Part shown: piece after piece, positions 11,128 to 22,084 of the stretch
How the letters are laid out: each line of letters opens with the position of its first letter
Numbering within the stretch: position 1 is the first letter of the stretch
DNA from: Isoetes taiwanensis
Taxonomy: Eukaryota; Streptophyta; Lycopodiopsida; Isoetales; Isoetaceae
Assembly: GCA_021234155.1 (NCBI GenBank)
Contig: JAJEKV010000053.1
Location: 9,307,798-9,371,797 of the forward strand
Length of the DNA: 64,000 bases
Reading direction: 5' to 3'
Made by a program: the position numbers and the translations under genes
Notes under the pieces: model-generated
The model's input: the letters and a program-made list of their open reading frames with translations, nothing else
What the model was told of the DNA's origin: nothing
Databases searched by the model: none

Positions 11128-11850
11128 ACAAGGTTGATGCTGACACATCGAGAGGTTGCCCCTTTTATATACCTTCTATACTTAATTGATGTGAGGGATT
11201 ATTGTCAAGATTCTATTTGCAATCTACATAGTTAGTTGAACATAACACGTCAATACCCTCCTCTGATTTGAAACAATGAGAAGTGATATGTCCCATTTGA
11301 GAAGAATTGTCTTTGCGATGACATATATCGTTTTTTGCATTTTACCTCCATTAAGTAGTTAAAGCTTTGTGATTAAGGAAGTAGCTAAAAACTAAAAAAG
11401 TTAGCACGCTTAACAAAAGTCATTCCAGAAAAATAAAAATTTTGACCATGCACCATTGTACTCTTACCATGCATCCAGAGCTCCCCCCATGCACGGTGAG
11501 AGTATGTTGCCCATGGTCAAGTGGCCTAACACTCTACAAAAGCCATGGTACACAAAACCCAATCTGTGGCACTTGATCCATTCCACCATATTGCATCCCA
11601 ACAGGCCTGTCACACTTCTTTCGCCAGGTAAGATCTAGACAATATGCAATCCAATATGTTTTTACAAAAGCAATGTAGAACAATGATATGAAGTACCTCT
11701 AGATGCTAAAACCATATCAACTCTCTTGAGAAAAACTAGACCTTTGCTACCGAATAGTGACAATGAATTAGAAAGCAATCCTACATAAACACATCATGGA
11801 TTCCATGCTCTCCGGTTTTAGAAGTCTATAGTTCCACAAATTCTTTCTCA
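11128..11850 (-). repeat. Partial copy of the protease 3' flank (copy F1)
   Basis: Runs parallel to the right arm at about 60120-60870 and antiparallel to the left arm at about 1180-1920. Shared landmarks are CCTTCTATACTTAATTGAT, ATTGTCAAGATTCTATTTGC and TTTTAGAAGTCTATAG. It is much more diverged than the two arms are from each other, so it is an older copy. Confidence 0.8.
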
Positions 11851-12675
11851 TCATCTAGAACTTCCACAAATTCTTTCTTGTCATCTAGAAGACTACAGAC
11901 CATGTGCATTTCTACCCACTAATAAATTTGAATGCCATTCAAAGTAGTTAGAATAACTATCTAGGCAAGTCAAGCAAGGATTTCTAAATCTCTATTTACG
12001 TGCATTGTTGATTAGGTTTCTATACATGCAAGTGATATTCAATTTCTCAACTCCTTATATGTAGATGGATATTTACAACTCAAACAAGATGCTGACCCAT
12101 CGAGAGGTTACCTTCTATACGTAATTGATGTGAGGGATTATTGTCAAGATTCTATTTGCAATCTACATAGCTAGTGGAACCTATTATGTCATTACCCTCC
12201 TCCGGTTTGGAACAATGAGAAGTGATATGTCCCATTTGAGAAGAATTGTCTTTGCTATGACATATATCATTTTTTGAATTTTACCTCCATTAAGTAGTTA
12301 GGGTTTTGTGATTAAGAGGATAGCTAAAAATTAAAGAAGTTAGCACACTTAACAAGAAAATTCGAGAAAAATAAAATTTTTGACATTATGGTATTCTTAC
12401 CATGCGTCCAAAGCTAAAATAAGATTTCTACTTTGCTCCCCCATGCATGGTGAGAGTAGGTTGCCCATGGTTAAGTGGCCTAATCTAGTGATACTCTACA
12501 AAAGCCATGGTACACAAAATCCAATATGTGGTGGCACTTGATCCATTCCACTAGATTGCATCCCAAATGGCCTGTCACACTTAGGATTCCATGCTCTCCA
12601 ATTTTAGAAGTCTATAGTTCAATATAAATTCATCTCTTCAAAGGGAACAATTAATTTCAAAGGAGCCATCCACAT
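11850..12675 (-). repeat. Second partial copy of the protease 3' flank (copy F2)
   Basis: A head-to-tail neighbour of F1 that covers more of the flank, equivalent to about 59895-60920 with gaps. It ends at GGAGCCATCCACATT, exactly where the arms continue into CACTACAAGAG. It therefore marks the sequence state without the CACTA element. Confidence 0.8.
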
Positions 12676-13055
12676 TGTCTGGAGTCACATCGAGTAGATA
12701 CTAGATTATGAAGTTTTAAAGTGGCCAGCCAGTTTTTGAATGGAGGTAAATATTGAGTAAAATTCATTTTGTTTGTCATGTTTACAATTTCAAAATAATC
12801 CAACATGTATTTATTTGTATGAAGTTGCCTATCAAAGAATCTCGTGTGCTCAACTTATGGTTTTGGATGCCATAAAGTTTACACACTCAGTTGTTTGTCT
12901 AAATCTAAGGTTGGAAATCATGTATTATTATGGTAAGTGTCGGCACAACAGAAATGGTTTTTTTTTCCTCACTGCAACATAAATGGTCGTCTCATTTTAG
13001 GTGGCAGGGAACTGAAGGTATTATTGTTGCACGTTACAAATGTTCAGCAAATTCA
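12670..13055 (+). repeat. Repeat Y, copy 1
   Basis: The reverse complement of 17985-18360, aligned through ACTAGATTATGAAGTTTTAAA and the CAACATAAATGGT stretch. Copy 2 begins inside the 3' end of the hypothetical gene at 18344, so Y consists of the end of that gene plus about 330 bp downstream. Copy 1 ends abruptly at a LINE fragment at 13056. Confidence 0.75.
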
Positions 13056-13690
13056 TGATTGGTGGGCCCAATCATATAGCTCCACTTTCTAGCCATTGTT
13101 TTTGCATTGCATAGAGTGCCTTCCAGCCTGCTGCGACTTGTAACCGGATGGAATTATCCCAGTTCATGGCAGACGAGAACTCCACCTCGAAATATTTGTA
13201 AGTGGGTACCACCTCGACATTTTGGCCACGATAAGTGAGGGTTGGGGCCCTTGGTTGGCGTGCGGATGATATGAGGACCATCTTGATCTTGGCATGTCAG
13301 TCGCCTGGCAAAATATGTCAAGTGCATCGAGATGGCATTGCACATCTGAGTGTAAACCAGGAGATCCACATCATCAGCATAGATCAGTTGCCTAGTAATC
13401 TGGTGTAGAAATTGAGCTTCATCGCCTCCATTGTTAGCAAGCCATCTCTTCAACTGATTAATGTACAGGCCAAACAGTGTGGGAGAGATAAGGCATCCCT
13501 GGTGGACCCCGATACTGCTCTTGAATGGTTGGTTTGTTGATTGCAGCGGCCTGAGCATGTCTCATATAACATGTACACCGCGTTCTGCAGTTCCGCATGG
13601 ACCTCCAGCTGTTGCAATCTTACCCAAAGCTTTTCCCGAGGCACAACATCAAAAGCCTTGGTGAAGTCTACAAAGCAGCAATACAGGTCT
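13056..13690 (-). pseudogene. LINE group A ORF2 fragment: reverse transcriptase, middle and 3' part
   Basis: Minus-strand frames together cover the RT core of a non-LTR retrotransposon. They read CCFVDF.KAFDVVPREKLW, then the IGVHQGCLISPTLFGLYINQL block, then LIYADDVDLLVY with the catalytic YADD, and on to YKYFEVEFSSAMNWD and AAGWKALYAMQ. The order and wording match the longer element at 34116-35413. At least two frameshifts separate the pieces. The fragment is cut at 13056 by repeat Y and at 13691 by repeat X. Confidence 0.88.
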
Positions 13691-14601
13691 TGTCTTGTCT
13701 CTAGCTAGAACCCTTAAAACCCAGTAGATGCAGCCTGTGCAGAAGAGCCCACCTGGCTGTGGATGCTATGATGTGGTTCAGCACCAAAGACACAACTGGT
13801 GATGTGGGGGCGGAACCTTGTTGAGCGTGGCTAATGGGGCTCCTACAGTGTGCTAGGCTCATAGTCGGTCACTGCATGTGGGCCGGGTATAGGTCTGACA
13901 CCCCCTGGGTCGCAGGATACGTGCCTATGTGGACGTCCTAGACTTTGCGTAGATTTAGGAGGGTAAGTTGGGTACGGATGCGGGTGTTGCAGATGTGGCA
14001 CGTATCCTCTAGCACACCCAGGGAACCGTTGTGATTCGGGAGGGGATTCATCCTTTTCCTGCCTCATCGGACCCGGGGAGATGTAACTCGAAGTAGTCCC
14101 ATAGGGTGAATCCATGGGATTGCGTCTCTGATAGGCTACAACCACGCTATAGCATGTTTCAGCCTGCCTGCAAAGTGTACAAGAGGGGCGGATGGAGTGG
14201 ACTACCCTAGCCATTGTTTTATGCCAGCCAATGCCACGTTATACTTCCATCTGCTGGTATCTTGCGACCCTGACCGTCAGTTGACCCCATGGAGTCTGAG
14301 CCTAGGGTAGCGCCTTTGTTATGACGTGTTACTTATGTTATCTTGTGCTTCTATTGTCGGTTAGTTGATGATTATGGATGGGCCACCCTTCATCGTGGTA
14401 TATTATTTGAGCATGATTGCTGTGTGCTAATATATATGTATGCTTCCAATATGTAGCATAATAACAAGGGGTTTTCTTTGTGTTTTTGTACGCTTTTCAC
14501 TAAGGTTTTCCTATGATTTCGTGATGTATTCAAATGGATGTATTAATGTGTACATCTAGAGTGCACCATTTCTGAGCCATTGATTTTAGCCTTTTTTTTC
14601 C

Positions 14602-14770
14602 AATGGTCAACAACCAATGGCTCACAACAAAACCCTGCGTGTGGTGCATAATGGTCAACAACCAATGGCTCACAACAAAAGCCCTCTTTTTGTGCGTGTG
14701 GTGCATAATGGTCAACAACAAATGGCTCACAACAAATGCCCTCTTTTTGTGTGTGTGGTGCATAATGGGC
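14602..14770. repeat. Short tandem repeat, about 48-57 bp unit, three copies
   Basis: The segment AATGGTCAACAACCAATGG followed by CTCACAACAAA recurs at 14602, 14650 and 14707, with a fourth partial start at 14763. Units two and three carry an extra CCCTCTTTTTGTG insert. It lies inside the sequence inserted into repeat X. Open frames here on either strand are by-products of the repetition. Confidence 0.85.
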
Positions 14771-15598
14771 ACATGAAGGGCTTGAAGGGCGCATGTAGTG
14801 CGGTTCCCACCCGGCAACACATTTCTTATCATAACTTTTGATCCGTGAGCTCGCTTGAGATGATTTTTTATTATGCTGGAAAGCTCTCTCCCGGTGATCT
14901 TTTTGATAGTGTATGAAATGGATATGTTTGGTTAAGTTATATATGCTAAAACAGCAATTTTTCGGCCGGGTTTGGTAGGCTTTCACATCCTACCAAATTG
15001 ATTAATACAGATTGCGCTTATTGGATATTGTTTTATGGCTCATTCGAATGAAGGTTGCAAAAATTACCATGCATTTTTAGATTTTGAGGCGCTTATTAAG
15101 CAAATTCCAAGGCTTCTAGATCCTTGTGCTAACAAGCGTAAAAGTTTCCCACTTTGGTTTCTCACCACAAGAATCCATGGAGGCCAAAGGTCAGCCAGCA
15201 TAGCTTGAAAAATGTTTGTGTATAGGTGTTGCAAACTTTATGACTTTTAGAATAATGGGATCAATCCGAACTATCCTTATGGTAACTTTTACTTATGTTC
15301 TATTTGTTTTATTGTGATGAAATTCAAAAGCTACAGGTGATGAAAGCCTCAAATGAATTCTAGTTTTTTTCTGGTTTGAATTCTAAAATTTTTGTCACAC
15401 CGGGGGGGCGTCCCTAAGGCCCCGAAGGGGCCAAATTTTTTTTTTTTGCAACACAAACCATTAACATCCAACATATAAAAATTAAATCCCCCAACACATA
15501 ACAACCATTGACATTAACAACCAACACATAACTACCATTGACATTAATTAACACAACCATTGGGTCTAACACATTTAAATTAAAATCCCCCTTAAACC

Positions 15599-15883
15599 CC
15601 CTTTGGTTTGGGTGCATATTCACACGAGAGGTGACGTAGGGCAGCGAGAGCCCTCATAATTGTATTTTGCACGTACAAAATCAACACCATATAGTATTCC
15701 ACTTGAAATCTTATAGTATTTTGCGAATCTTGTTATACAGTATAGCAAATTTTGTACTTGCATATCCCACAAACGAGGAACTTTATGTACAGTGTAGATT
15801 AAGGAATAAGGGGTGAATATGCCTATCCAACAACTCTCGTTGCCCGGAGTCACCCCCCGTGTGAATATGCACCCAAACCAAAG
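15599..15883. mobile_element. MITE-like element with long terminal inverted repeats
   Basis: The left end reads CCTTTGGTTTGGGTGCATAT and on through TCACACGAGAGGTGAC. The right end is its reverse complement with few changes (GTCACCCCCCGTGTGAATAT, then GCACCCAAACCAAAGG). Similarity continues inward through GGGCARCGAGAG, giving inverted ends of roughly 50 bp on a 285-bp element with no coding capacity. A related copy lies in the opposite orientation at about 62449-62710. Clear target duplications were not identified, and the similarity between the copies extends about 100 bp past one end, so the true element may be larger. Confidence 0.6.
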
Positions 15884-16189
15884 GACCACTATATAGGATT
15901 CTCATAGAGGACATGGGACGAATGACACCTCCGTGTCCCTCGCCCGGACGCTTGGCCATCCCAAGTGGTCCGAGTTAGACGGCGGGCCCTTCCATGGTGA
16001 AGTAGTCGCCACGGGAGGGAAATTTTTGTATTTGTACGATGGAAGCATCGTATAGACTCTGGGAGCGTCACAATACAAAATATAACATTCCTAATCAATA
16101 TGCCCTTAACCAACTGGGAAAGACTTTCTAGACGTTTATGAGCAGTCGTTTCTACCCATTTATGTCGGTGTCTCCAGACTCATGCAATA

Positions 16190-16857
16190 GTGTGCCAGGC
16201 ACTAGTAATCGAATATATCGCTCTCGATATGGGCAAACGCTGGGCAGATCTGGAGGGCATGACATTCATCCTCAATGGCGCCCTGGTGGCAACACTGGTG
16301 GCAACACTAGAAAAGCCTTTCCTCCCGTGCTTCCCGAGCCCAACGTCCTGTCTCAATGCGGAGACGATGTGCACCCGTGCGAATGGAAGCTATAAGTCTG
16401 CACTTCTTCATGGGCAAATGGGTGTACAAGTACTGGTGTGGACCTCTCCTAAGCATAGGATTGACTTGCTACTGATAATGTGCCAACTTAACGTGCGTCA
16501 GAGCATCTGCATCCCAGAGCTTGCTAAAAAAAGTTGCATCTAGGTACAGCTTAAGTGCCTTGTGATCTTTCTTTGTCTGTACCTATACGTATCTGTTTGT
16601 CTGCACACCCCAACCTGAGAACCACTGAGCTTGCTTGTCCTTATAGCAGGCTTTCAGGCGTTGGGAACCCATCGCCATGGCCAAAGCAAGGTTGGGCAAA
16701 CGTGTATCACCCATAGCGACCACCTTCTGGAAGTAAATGATATGGCGTTCCAATGCAGCCCGTTAAAGGGGTAGGAAACCTGTCTCCTGGAGTAGGATCT
16801 GGTATGGAACTGTGGACTTTACCCCAAGGGCTCGTGCCAAGAAGGCTTTAGAAAGAA
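16190..16857 (-). pseudogene. LINE group A ORF2 fragment: C-terminal part
   Basis: Minus-strand pieces correspond to the C-terminal region of the element at 34116-34620: a segment matching AFLARALGVKSTVPYQIL, then LL.E.GFLPL, and on to the end region with CHT. before the terminal cysteines. Several frameshifts and stops are present. It starts directly at the end of repeat X and ends four bases before protease-flank sequence. Relative to the RT fragment at 13056-13690 it is on the wrong side for a simple insertion of X into one LINE. Confidence 0.75.
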
Positions 16858-16860
16858 AGG

Positions 16861-17935
16861 AGTGAGAAATTGGAATGGCATTTGTATGGATAGAAACCTA
16901 ATCAGCAATACACATAAGTAGAGATTAATAATTCTTGCTTGGCTTGTTTAGATGGTTATTCCAACAGCTTTGAATGACATTAGTGGGCAGAAATGCACAT
17001 GGCCTTTAATCTTCTAGATGATGATAAAGAATTTGTGGAAGTTGTGGCTAATGTAATGCACACATAAGTAAGCCTTGAGTGAATAATGTTAAAAGAATGT
17101 ATAACAAGATAAAAATATACATAGTCTTCTAAATGTAGTGACCATAACTAGTTAGCTTTTTAAATAATCTCTCCCAATCTGCTACTGAATAGAATACAAT
17201 CTGGCTCTATGTAGGCATGCTTTCTCAATAGTTGCTACAATCTACTGGTACAAAAGAGATCTTTATTGTCCTTGTATCATTGGTAACGAGATAATTTTGC
17301 TGCATTATGTTTCCAATGATGCCGATTGAACGCCTTCTTGCAATGGCACGTGACATCAACAAGCACATGACATTGGGATTGACCCATGTAATTTGAAACT
17401 GGAGGACTAAAGGAAGCCCCCTCAAAGAGAAGTGAGGGGAGGAACCTGCCCGTTAGGTGCACATGAACCATCATTAAGCAGAGATCGTGGCCAGGTATAT
17501 GAATTTGAGGCACGTATAGCATTGCATTGACGAATGCACGTGCTACATTATTACACACCTTCCTCGAGGATGGTGAGCGTAGTACCGAAATCAACCATTG
17601 TACTATGAAAGTTGAGATCTGAATATGGTTGATTGTGGTTTACAGTCACGTGATTTCATACAGTAATACTATGAAGATGGACATAATAGATTCCCTTGCC
17701 AAGGATGGGTGTAGAACTGGCCAAAGGATTTGGGGGAGGGGCTTCAAAGAAGAGGGCGCTATCAGCATCCTGACCATAATGCGCGAGGCAGTAGGAGAAT
17801 ACTCCATCAATAGGCAACTGAGAGACAAGAGAGAGATCCTGAATTTAGTCTGGCAATACCATTACCATCAAAACCACCAACAAGAGTATTAGTACAACCG
17901 AAAGTTATCCTGGCTGGTGGAAAGCCAGGCCACAC
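16861..17935 (-). pseudogene. Truncated aspartic protease copy with 3' flank
   Basis: Matches the left arm at 1952-3062 in the same orientation. Positions 17225-17935 correspond to the C-terminal part of the nepenthesin-type protease, in pieces reading FVNAMLYVPQIH, PPVSNYMG and GIIGNIMQQNYLVT, and ending at the same CSNY-stop. Frameshifts and small deletions break the frame. The DSGT catalytic motif falls in a disrupted region (accession of TACCGAAATC for the DSGTT codons), and the DTGS half is missing. Similarity stops at 17935 within GGTGGAAAGCCAGGC. It keeps the LFEGASFSPPVSNYMG wording shared with the right arm, which shows that the left copy's version is derived. Confidence 0.88.
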
Positions 17936-17984
17936 GATTAGTATTTGATATCATGTATTTCTTGAACTAGTAAGGAGGATTAAA

Positions 17985-18360
17985 TGAATTTGTTGAACAT
18001 TGGTAATACGTAACAATAGTACCTTCAGTCCTGTCACCCAAAATGAGACAACCATTTATGTTGTAGTGAGGAAAAAAAGAAACCCCTCTCTATTATGCTG
18101 ACGCTTAACATAATAATACATGGTTTTCCAACCTTAGATTTAGAGAAACAACTGAGTTTGTAAACTTTATGGCATCCAAAACCATAAGTTGAGCACATGG
18201 GATTCTTTAATGGGCAACTTCATACAAATACATACGTGTTGGATAATTCGAAATTGTGAACATAACAAACAGAATGAATTTTACTGAATCTTTACCTCAA
18301 TTCAAAAACTGGCGGGCCACTTTAAAACTTCATAATCTAGTCTTTACAAAACCTGTGACT
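17985..18360 (-). repeat. Repeat Y, copy 2
   Basis: Inverted partner of 12670-13055 with a spacer of about 5 kb. It overlaps the last codons and the downstream region of the hypothetical gene at 18344. Confidence 0.75.
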
Positions 18361-19251
18361 CAATGTGACCTGTGGCATAAGTAGACATACTAGGCATAAA
18401 AGAAATAAGTTTATGCCATACTCCCCAAGGGTACGTGGAACCGCCATATACCATCAACACAACTGAGTGACCAGGCTGTACATTCACATGGTCCATTATG
18501 TACAACCCCCTTCTAGCTCGTGGCATTTTCAAAGAAGGAGCTAGTATCATATATTTATGGCCCCAATACATAAATTCTTTCAACATTGGAGGTAGTTCCC
18601 CCTCCCTGCAACCCAAGGATGCTCGTACAAATGGGGCAACCAAGGCTTTGAGATGATGAGGGAGTTGATCAGTCATGTCATTTTCAGTTTCACATGCATG
18701 AGCAAGGTCATGCGAGGTTTTTTTAAAACGGCTCCTAATTACATTAGCCAATGTACTTCCCCTTGTGTGACCTCTCTTAACTTCTTGAGTTTCCCCTAAA
18801 CTAGAACTTGAACTTGAACCAGAACAAATGAAGGGGAATGAACCAGTTGATGATGATGAAGACGTAGGACTACCTATTGGATTGACACGTGCAGGATTTT
18901 TGTCAAGCATGTCCAAATACTACAACAAGTCATATGCAGATGTATATTAGACATTTTGCTATGAGACAAATAATAAAATTGCAAGCCGCATGTTCTTACC
19001 TCGTCTGCTTCTTGATGTGCTTTCAACTCAGGCTCAGACGGAGGTGGGGCATTTCTTATCAAACCATGCTTCCTTTTGTGTCCTTATCTTATACTATGCA
19101 TTCTTCTGCTATTGCCTTTGCATTTCTTACACCAACAATTGCCATATTGCCTTGCAAGCCGTTCCAATGGATCATTCCGAAGCCAAGGTTTCGCTACTTT
19201 GGATTTGCTTGAGCGAGATGATGAAGAAGCTCTATCACTAAGGGAAGCCAT
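18344..19251 (-). CDS. Hypothetical two-exon gene, possibly transposon-borne
   Basis: Exon 2 (18344-18919) encodes YLDMLDKNPARVNPIG, a Ser-rich linker (SSSSSTGS), then a folded-looking region with RGSTLANVIRSRFKK, LPPMLKEFMYWGHKYMIL and VYGGSTYPWGVWHKL, ending at a TAA. Its start follows an acceptor (TTGTTGTAG). A donor (GAG|GTAAGAAC) lies at 19000/18999, giving an 80-base GT-AG intron in phase 0. Upstream exon sequence reads GLIRNAPPPSEPELKAH. Before it, after an in-frame stop near 19066, a frame opens with ATG at 19251 and reads MASLSDRASSSSRSS, then PLERLARQYGNCWCKKCKGN, with a CxxC pair that suggests a small zinc-binding motif. The family is not recognised. The nearby GTCAG/CGTCA repeats (19548-19582) suggest a CACTA cargo or helper gene. 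The stop or frameshift implies decay unless another intron removes it. Confidence 0.4.
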
Positions 19252-19547
19252 GAATTCCATTCACGTTAAAAAAATACAAGATAAAGGAGGGGGAGGGGGG
19301 ACACAAACCTCATTGGTGCAAAGTCATCAGTTGATGGCATTGAAGACGCTGAACCAGAGTCATGATCAGAGTGAGAATTAGAGTGAGTCATGATCAGAGT
19401 GGAAAACAGAGTGAGTCATCACTGTTTTTTTTTTTTGGAGTAGCTTAGACGACATAAAACTACTACATAAACCCTAAGTCCAAAAATACGTGCAAGTCAA
19501 AAACAAAAAAACTTTGGCATTATGATTATCTAACGCTTTTTTTTATT

Positions 19548-19582
19548 ATCTGACGATTGTTCGTCAACAAAATCGTCAGGAG
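19548..19582. mobile_element. Fragment of CACTA-like subterminal repeats
   Basis: Reads ATCTGACGATTGTTCGTCAA and then AAAATCGTCAGG, the same motif set and spacing as in the CACTA-type ends at 955-1114 and 60924-61290. No TIR is present; the piece is cut off by gypsy sequence to its right. It lies upstream of the hypothetical gene, where an element end would be expected if that gene were the element's own. Confidence 0.4.
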
Positions 19583-19899
19583 CACTTTTAATTTTCCCAA
19601 AAATTATTTGTTTATTATTTTTTTTGGCCGACATATTTGTTTGGTATTTCCACACTCTCCACGACTTTAGTAAGTAGATACAGCAGGCTCTTCTAGCAGA
19701 TTCTGAATTCCAGGAGATATGGCAAAGTCTATCCAAGGAAGCCAAAATAGATAAAGAGAGGGAGGCTTTCTGCCATTATAACAAGGAAGGTGATCTCCTT
19801 TATTACAAAGATAAGTTATGTGTTCCCAAGATGTCAGGAGCCCGCAAGATCATTCTCCGTGATACATATAACAGTCCTATCCAGGGATGAAGAAACACA

Positions 19900-21016
19900 T
19901 TGCCCGGTACATTAAGCGATGTCAGCAAACAAAGGCAAGAACAATTATATATCTTGGGGGAATTGCAACCCTTTAATGTGCCTAATGCAAAATGGGAAGT
20001 AATTACCATGGATTTTATCGTGGGGCTTCCACGGACCTTAAGGGGATTTGATGCCTTAATGGTGGTCAACAAGCTCTCAAAGATGGCGCCATGTCGAACC
20101 ACAGACACTGCATTAGATACTGCCTTGTTGTTCACCAAGGAGGTGTTTTGCCTTCAGGGGATGCCCCGTACCATTATATCGGACCGGGATCAGTTTGTTA
20201 GTGCGTTTTGGAAGGATTTCTTCAGCACTATTCAAACTAAGCTTGCTATGAGCACAGCTTACCACCTGCAGACAAATGGCCAACGCCACTATGTCTGGAA
20301 CAAGCAATCCTAATGGGCAGATTATATCCATTTGGTAGAGTTTGCCTATAACAGTACTAGACAGGAAGTCTTCAAGGATATCTCCTTTTATGATCAATTA
20401 TGGCTACCAATGCCTTACTCAGACACGTGGCATAATCCAGTTTCCAAGGTGGAAGTTTCTCAACAATTGCTTACAGATATGCAAGCCCTAGTCAAAGAAG
20501 TTCGAAGGTATTTATTAGCTGCTAGAGCCTGGCAAAAGAGTCTGGCTGATCGGCATCGGACACCATGGGAATTTCAGGTCAGTGAGTCCGTATGGCTAAA
20601 GATCAAGGTGAAGCAAGCCAAACTCAAAATTAGCAATTATAAGAAGCTTGCACCGAGATGGATGGGACCCTTTGAGATAACCGAAAAGACAGGTTCTCAA
20701 GCCTACCGGTTGAAGCTACCCTCACATTTGAAGGTCCATAAAGTCTTCAATGTGAGCCTTCTCAAGAAGCATAACCCCGATCTAGAAGAGATCCTTGACA
20801 CACCAACACTTCTAGAAATGACGAAAGATGAAATGGAGATTGTGCCTGAAGCTCTCCTTTATCGTGCATATAAGCAAACCTGCTGAACTCAAATCTTGCA
20901 GTATTTGGTTAAGTGGAGGCACTTACCCACAGAGGATGCAACGTGGGTTCTCAAAGCGGATTTGGACAAGACTTACCCAGACTTTATGCGAGAATACCAC
21001 GGCCGAACCATTTAGG
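19900..21016 (+). pseudogene. Gypsy integrase and chromodomain remnant
   Basis: The frame at 19900-20313 contains the integrase core: ITMDFIVGLP with the first catalytic Asp and TIISDRD with the second. The family's TNGQTERVN block, holding the catalytic Glu, is damaged here (TNGQRHYVW), so the DDE triad is incomplete. A second frame (20332-20884) gives the C-terminal domain with PWEFQVSESVWLK, LAPRWMGPFEI and HKVFNVSLLKK. It ends at an in-frame TGA at 20884, after which the same frame continues QYLVKWRHLPTEDATWV, a chromodomain of the chromovirus type, to a TAG at 21016. Chromodomains of this family steer integration toward particular chromatin. The single TGA may be a CGA-to-TGA change. Confidence 0.88.
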
Positions 21017-21621
21017 ATGCGATCAACTCCAACCCTAATGGTCAGCTATGTCTTAGGGGTCTGACAGGGATCATATGAGAAAGATCCGACATGGATCATT
21101 TAAGGGGTTGGGTTACATGCATTCTAGATGGGGAATTAGGCATATAGGCATTTGTGATAGGACGCATCCGTCTATGGCTATAATGGGAATATGGCCATTC
21201 CTTACGCCGAGACGACATGCAAGCCTTAGGCATGATAGGATTCTTCCATTCATATTTCTTTTCTTAAGGGGGTGGGCCCTTCAACCACACTACTTAAATT
21301 ATTTAATGTACACTTCTGCAGTACACACTGATGTACACTAATTCTGCAGGCTAGTAGCGCGTACTGACGTACTGCAGAAGATCTTCGGCCTCGGTCTGGG
21401 GCCATCTCTTGTTATTTGACTGCTCTTTTTCTATGAGTGCCCTATTTAAGTTTGTTGTCATGGTATTTCTTATCTTCTCTTAAGGGGCTTTGGCCCTACA
21501 ACAACTACCTGTAACCTTGTATTATTTCAGCAAGTGGAATTATCTTTTATGACTTAATTGTTTTCTTCTAGCTAGATTAACCCTAATGCTGAGGACAACA
21601 TTATTCCAAGGGGAGGGAGAA

Positions 21622-22084
21622 TGTGATGTTCTAGGTATTTATACAGTATACATATACATACTATGACACGTCACCAGTATATAATTAGACCCTTAAGGGT
21701 CAATAGGGGATAATTTGGGCTAACCTAAGAAGGTGTTTATTAGCTATGCTAGAATATTAGTGAATAAATAACCTAATTAGACTAATTAGGTTATTAATTA
21801 GTTAAAGTCAACCAATTGGGCAGTGCCACCTAGCCCAAATCGATTGGCCAAGGAGGACTTGCCAATTTTAGAGGGCAAATTGGGGTTCTACCCCCATCTC
21901 TGCCCCAAAATCGATTTGGGGAGAGGGGAGGAAGGAGGAACCACCAGCTGTTGTGATCAGACTTGAAGAATGGAAGCCTTTCGTGACAATGGCTCCAGCC
22001 AAGAGACCAGTTAGTCTCTAGATAGTTTGTGCTTCAGCTAATACTTCTTTGAATAGATGAGATGGTTAAATTCTCTTTTATATG
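21622..22084 (+). repeat. Gypsy 3' LTR, apparently truncated
   Basis: Begins TGTGATGTTC immediately after the purine-rich GGGGAGGGAGAA, the usual PPT-LTR junction of plant gypsy elements. No TATA box or clear CA end can be assigned because the sequence runs into a poly-T tract at 22085. No 5' partner exists in the window. Confidence 0.6.

Larger units (their letters stand above)
13691..16189. repeat. Repeat X, copy 1, interrupted by a 1.4 kb insertion
   Basis: Direct repeat of 23212-24196. It starts TCTCTAGCTAGAACCC and ends CGGTGTCTCC in both copies. Similarity holds from 13691 to about 14450, breaks, and resumes at about 15890 (TATAGGATTC.CAT.GA.AACATGGG). No protein is recognised in X; a minus-strand frame of 123 codons at 13843-14214 is not conserved in the other copy. 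Its identity (solo LTR, Helitron or other) is unresolved. Confidence 0.8.
19655..22084 (+). mobile_element. Ty3/gypsy chromovirus, 5'-truncated
   Basis: In order: remains of the integrase zinc-binding region (MKKHIARYIKRCQ with the TC of the second Cys pair lost), the integrase core, the integrase C-terminal domain, a chromodomain, a short spacer, a polypurine tract (AAGGGGAGGGAGA, 21608-21620) and a 3' LTR starting TGTGATGTTC at 21622. gag, protease, RT and the 5' LTR are missing. The LTR appears cut at 22084 by the poly-T of the next element. Frameshifts in the zinc region and stops in pol make it inactive. Confidence 0.85.

Noticed and set aside
14530-14986. Minus-strand frames of 100 and 147 codons with internal HHT/APH repeats
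   Set aside because: They are translations of the short tandem repeat in overlapping frames; none is favoured.
18055-18072. CACTACAACATAAATGG on the minus strand as a CACTA terminus
   Set aside because: The homologous repeat Y copy reads CACTGCAACA and similarity continues unbroken on both sides, so it is not an element boundary. No subterminal repeats are present.
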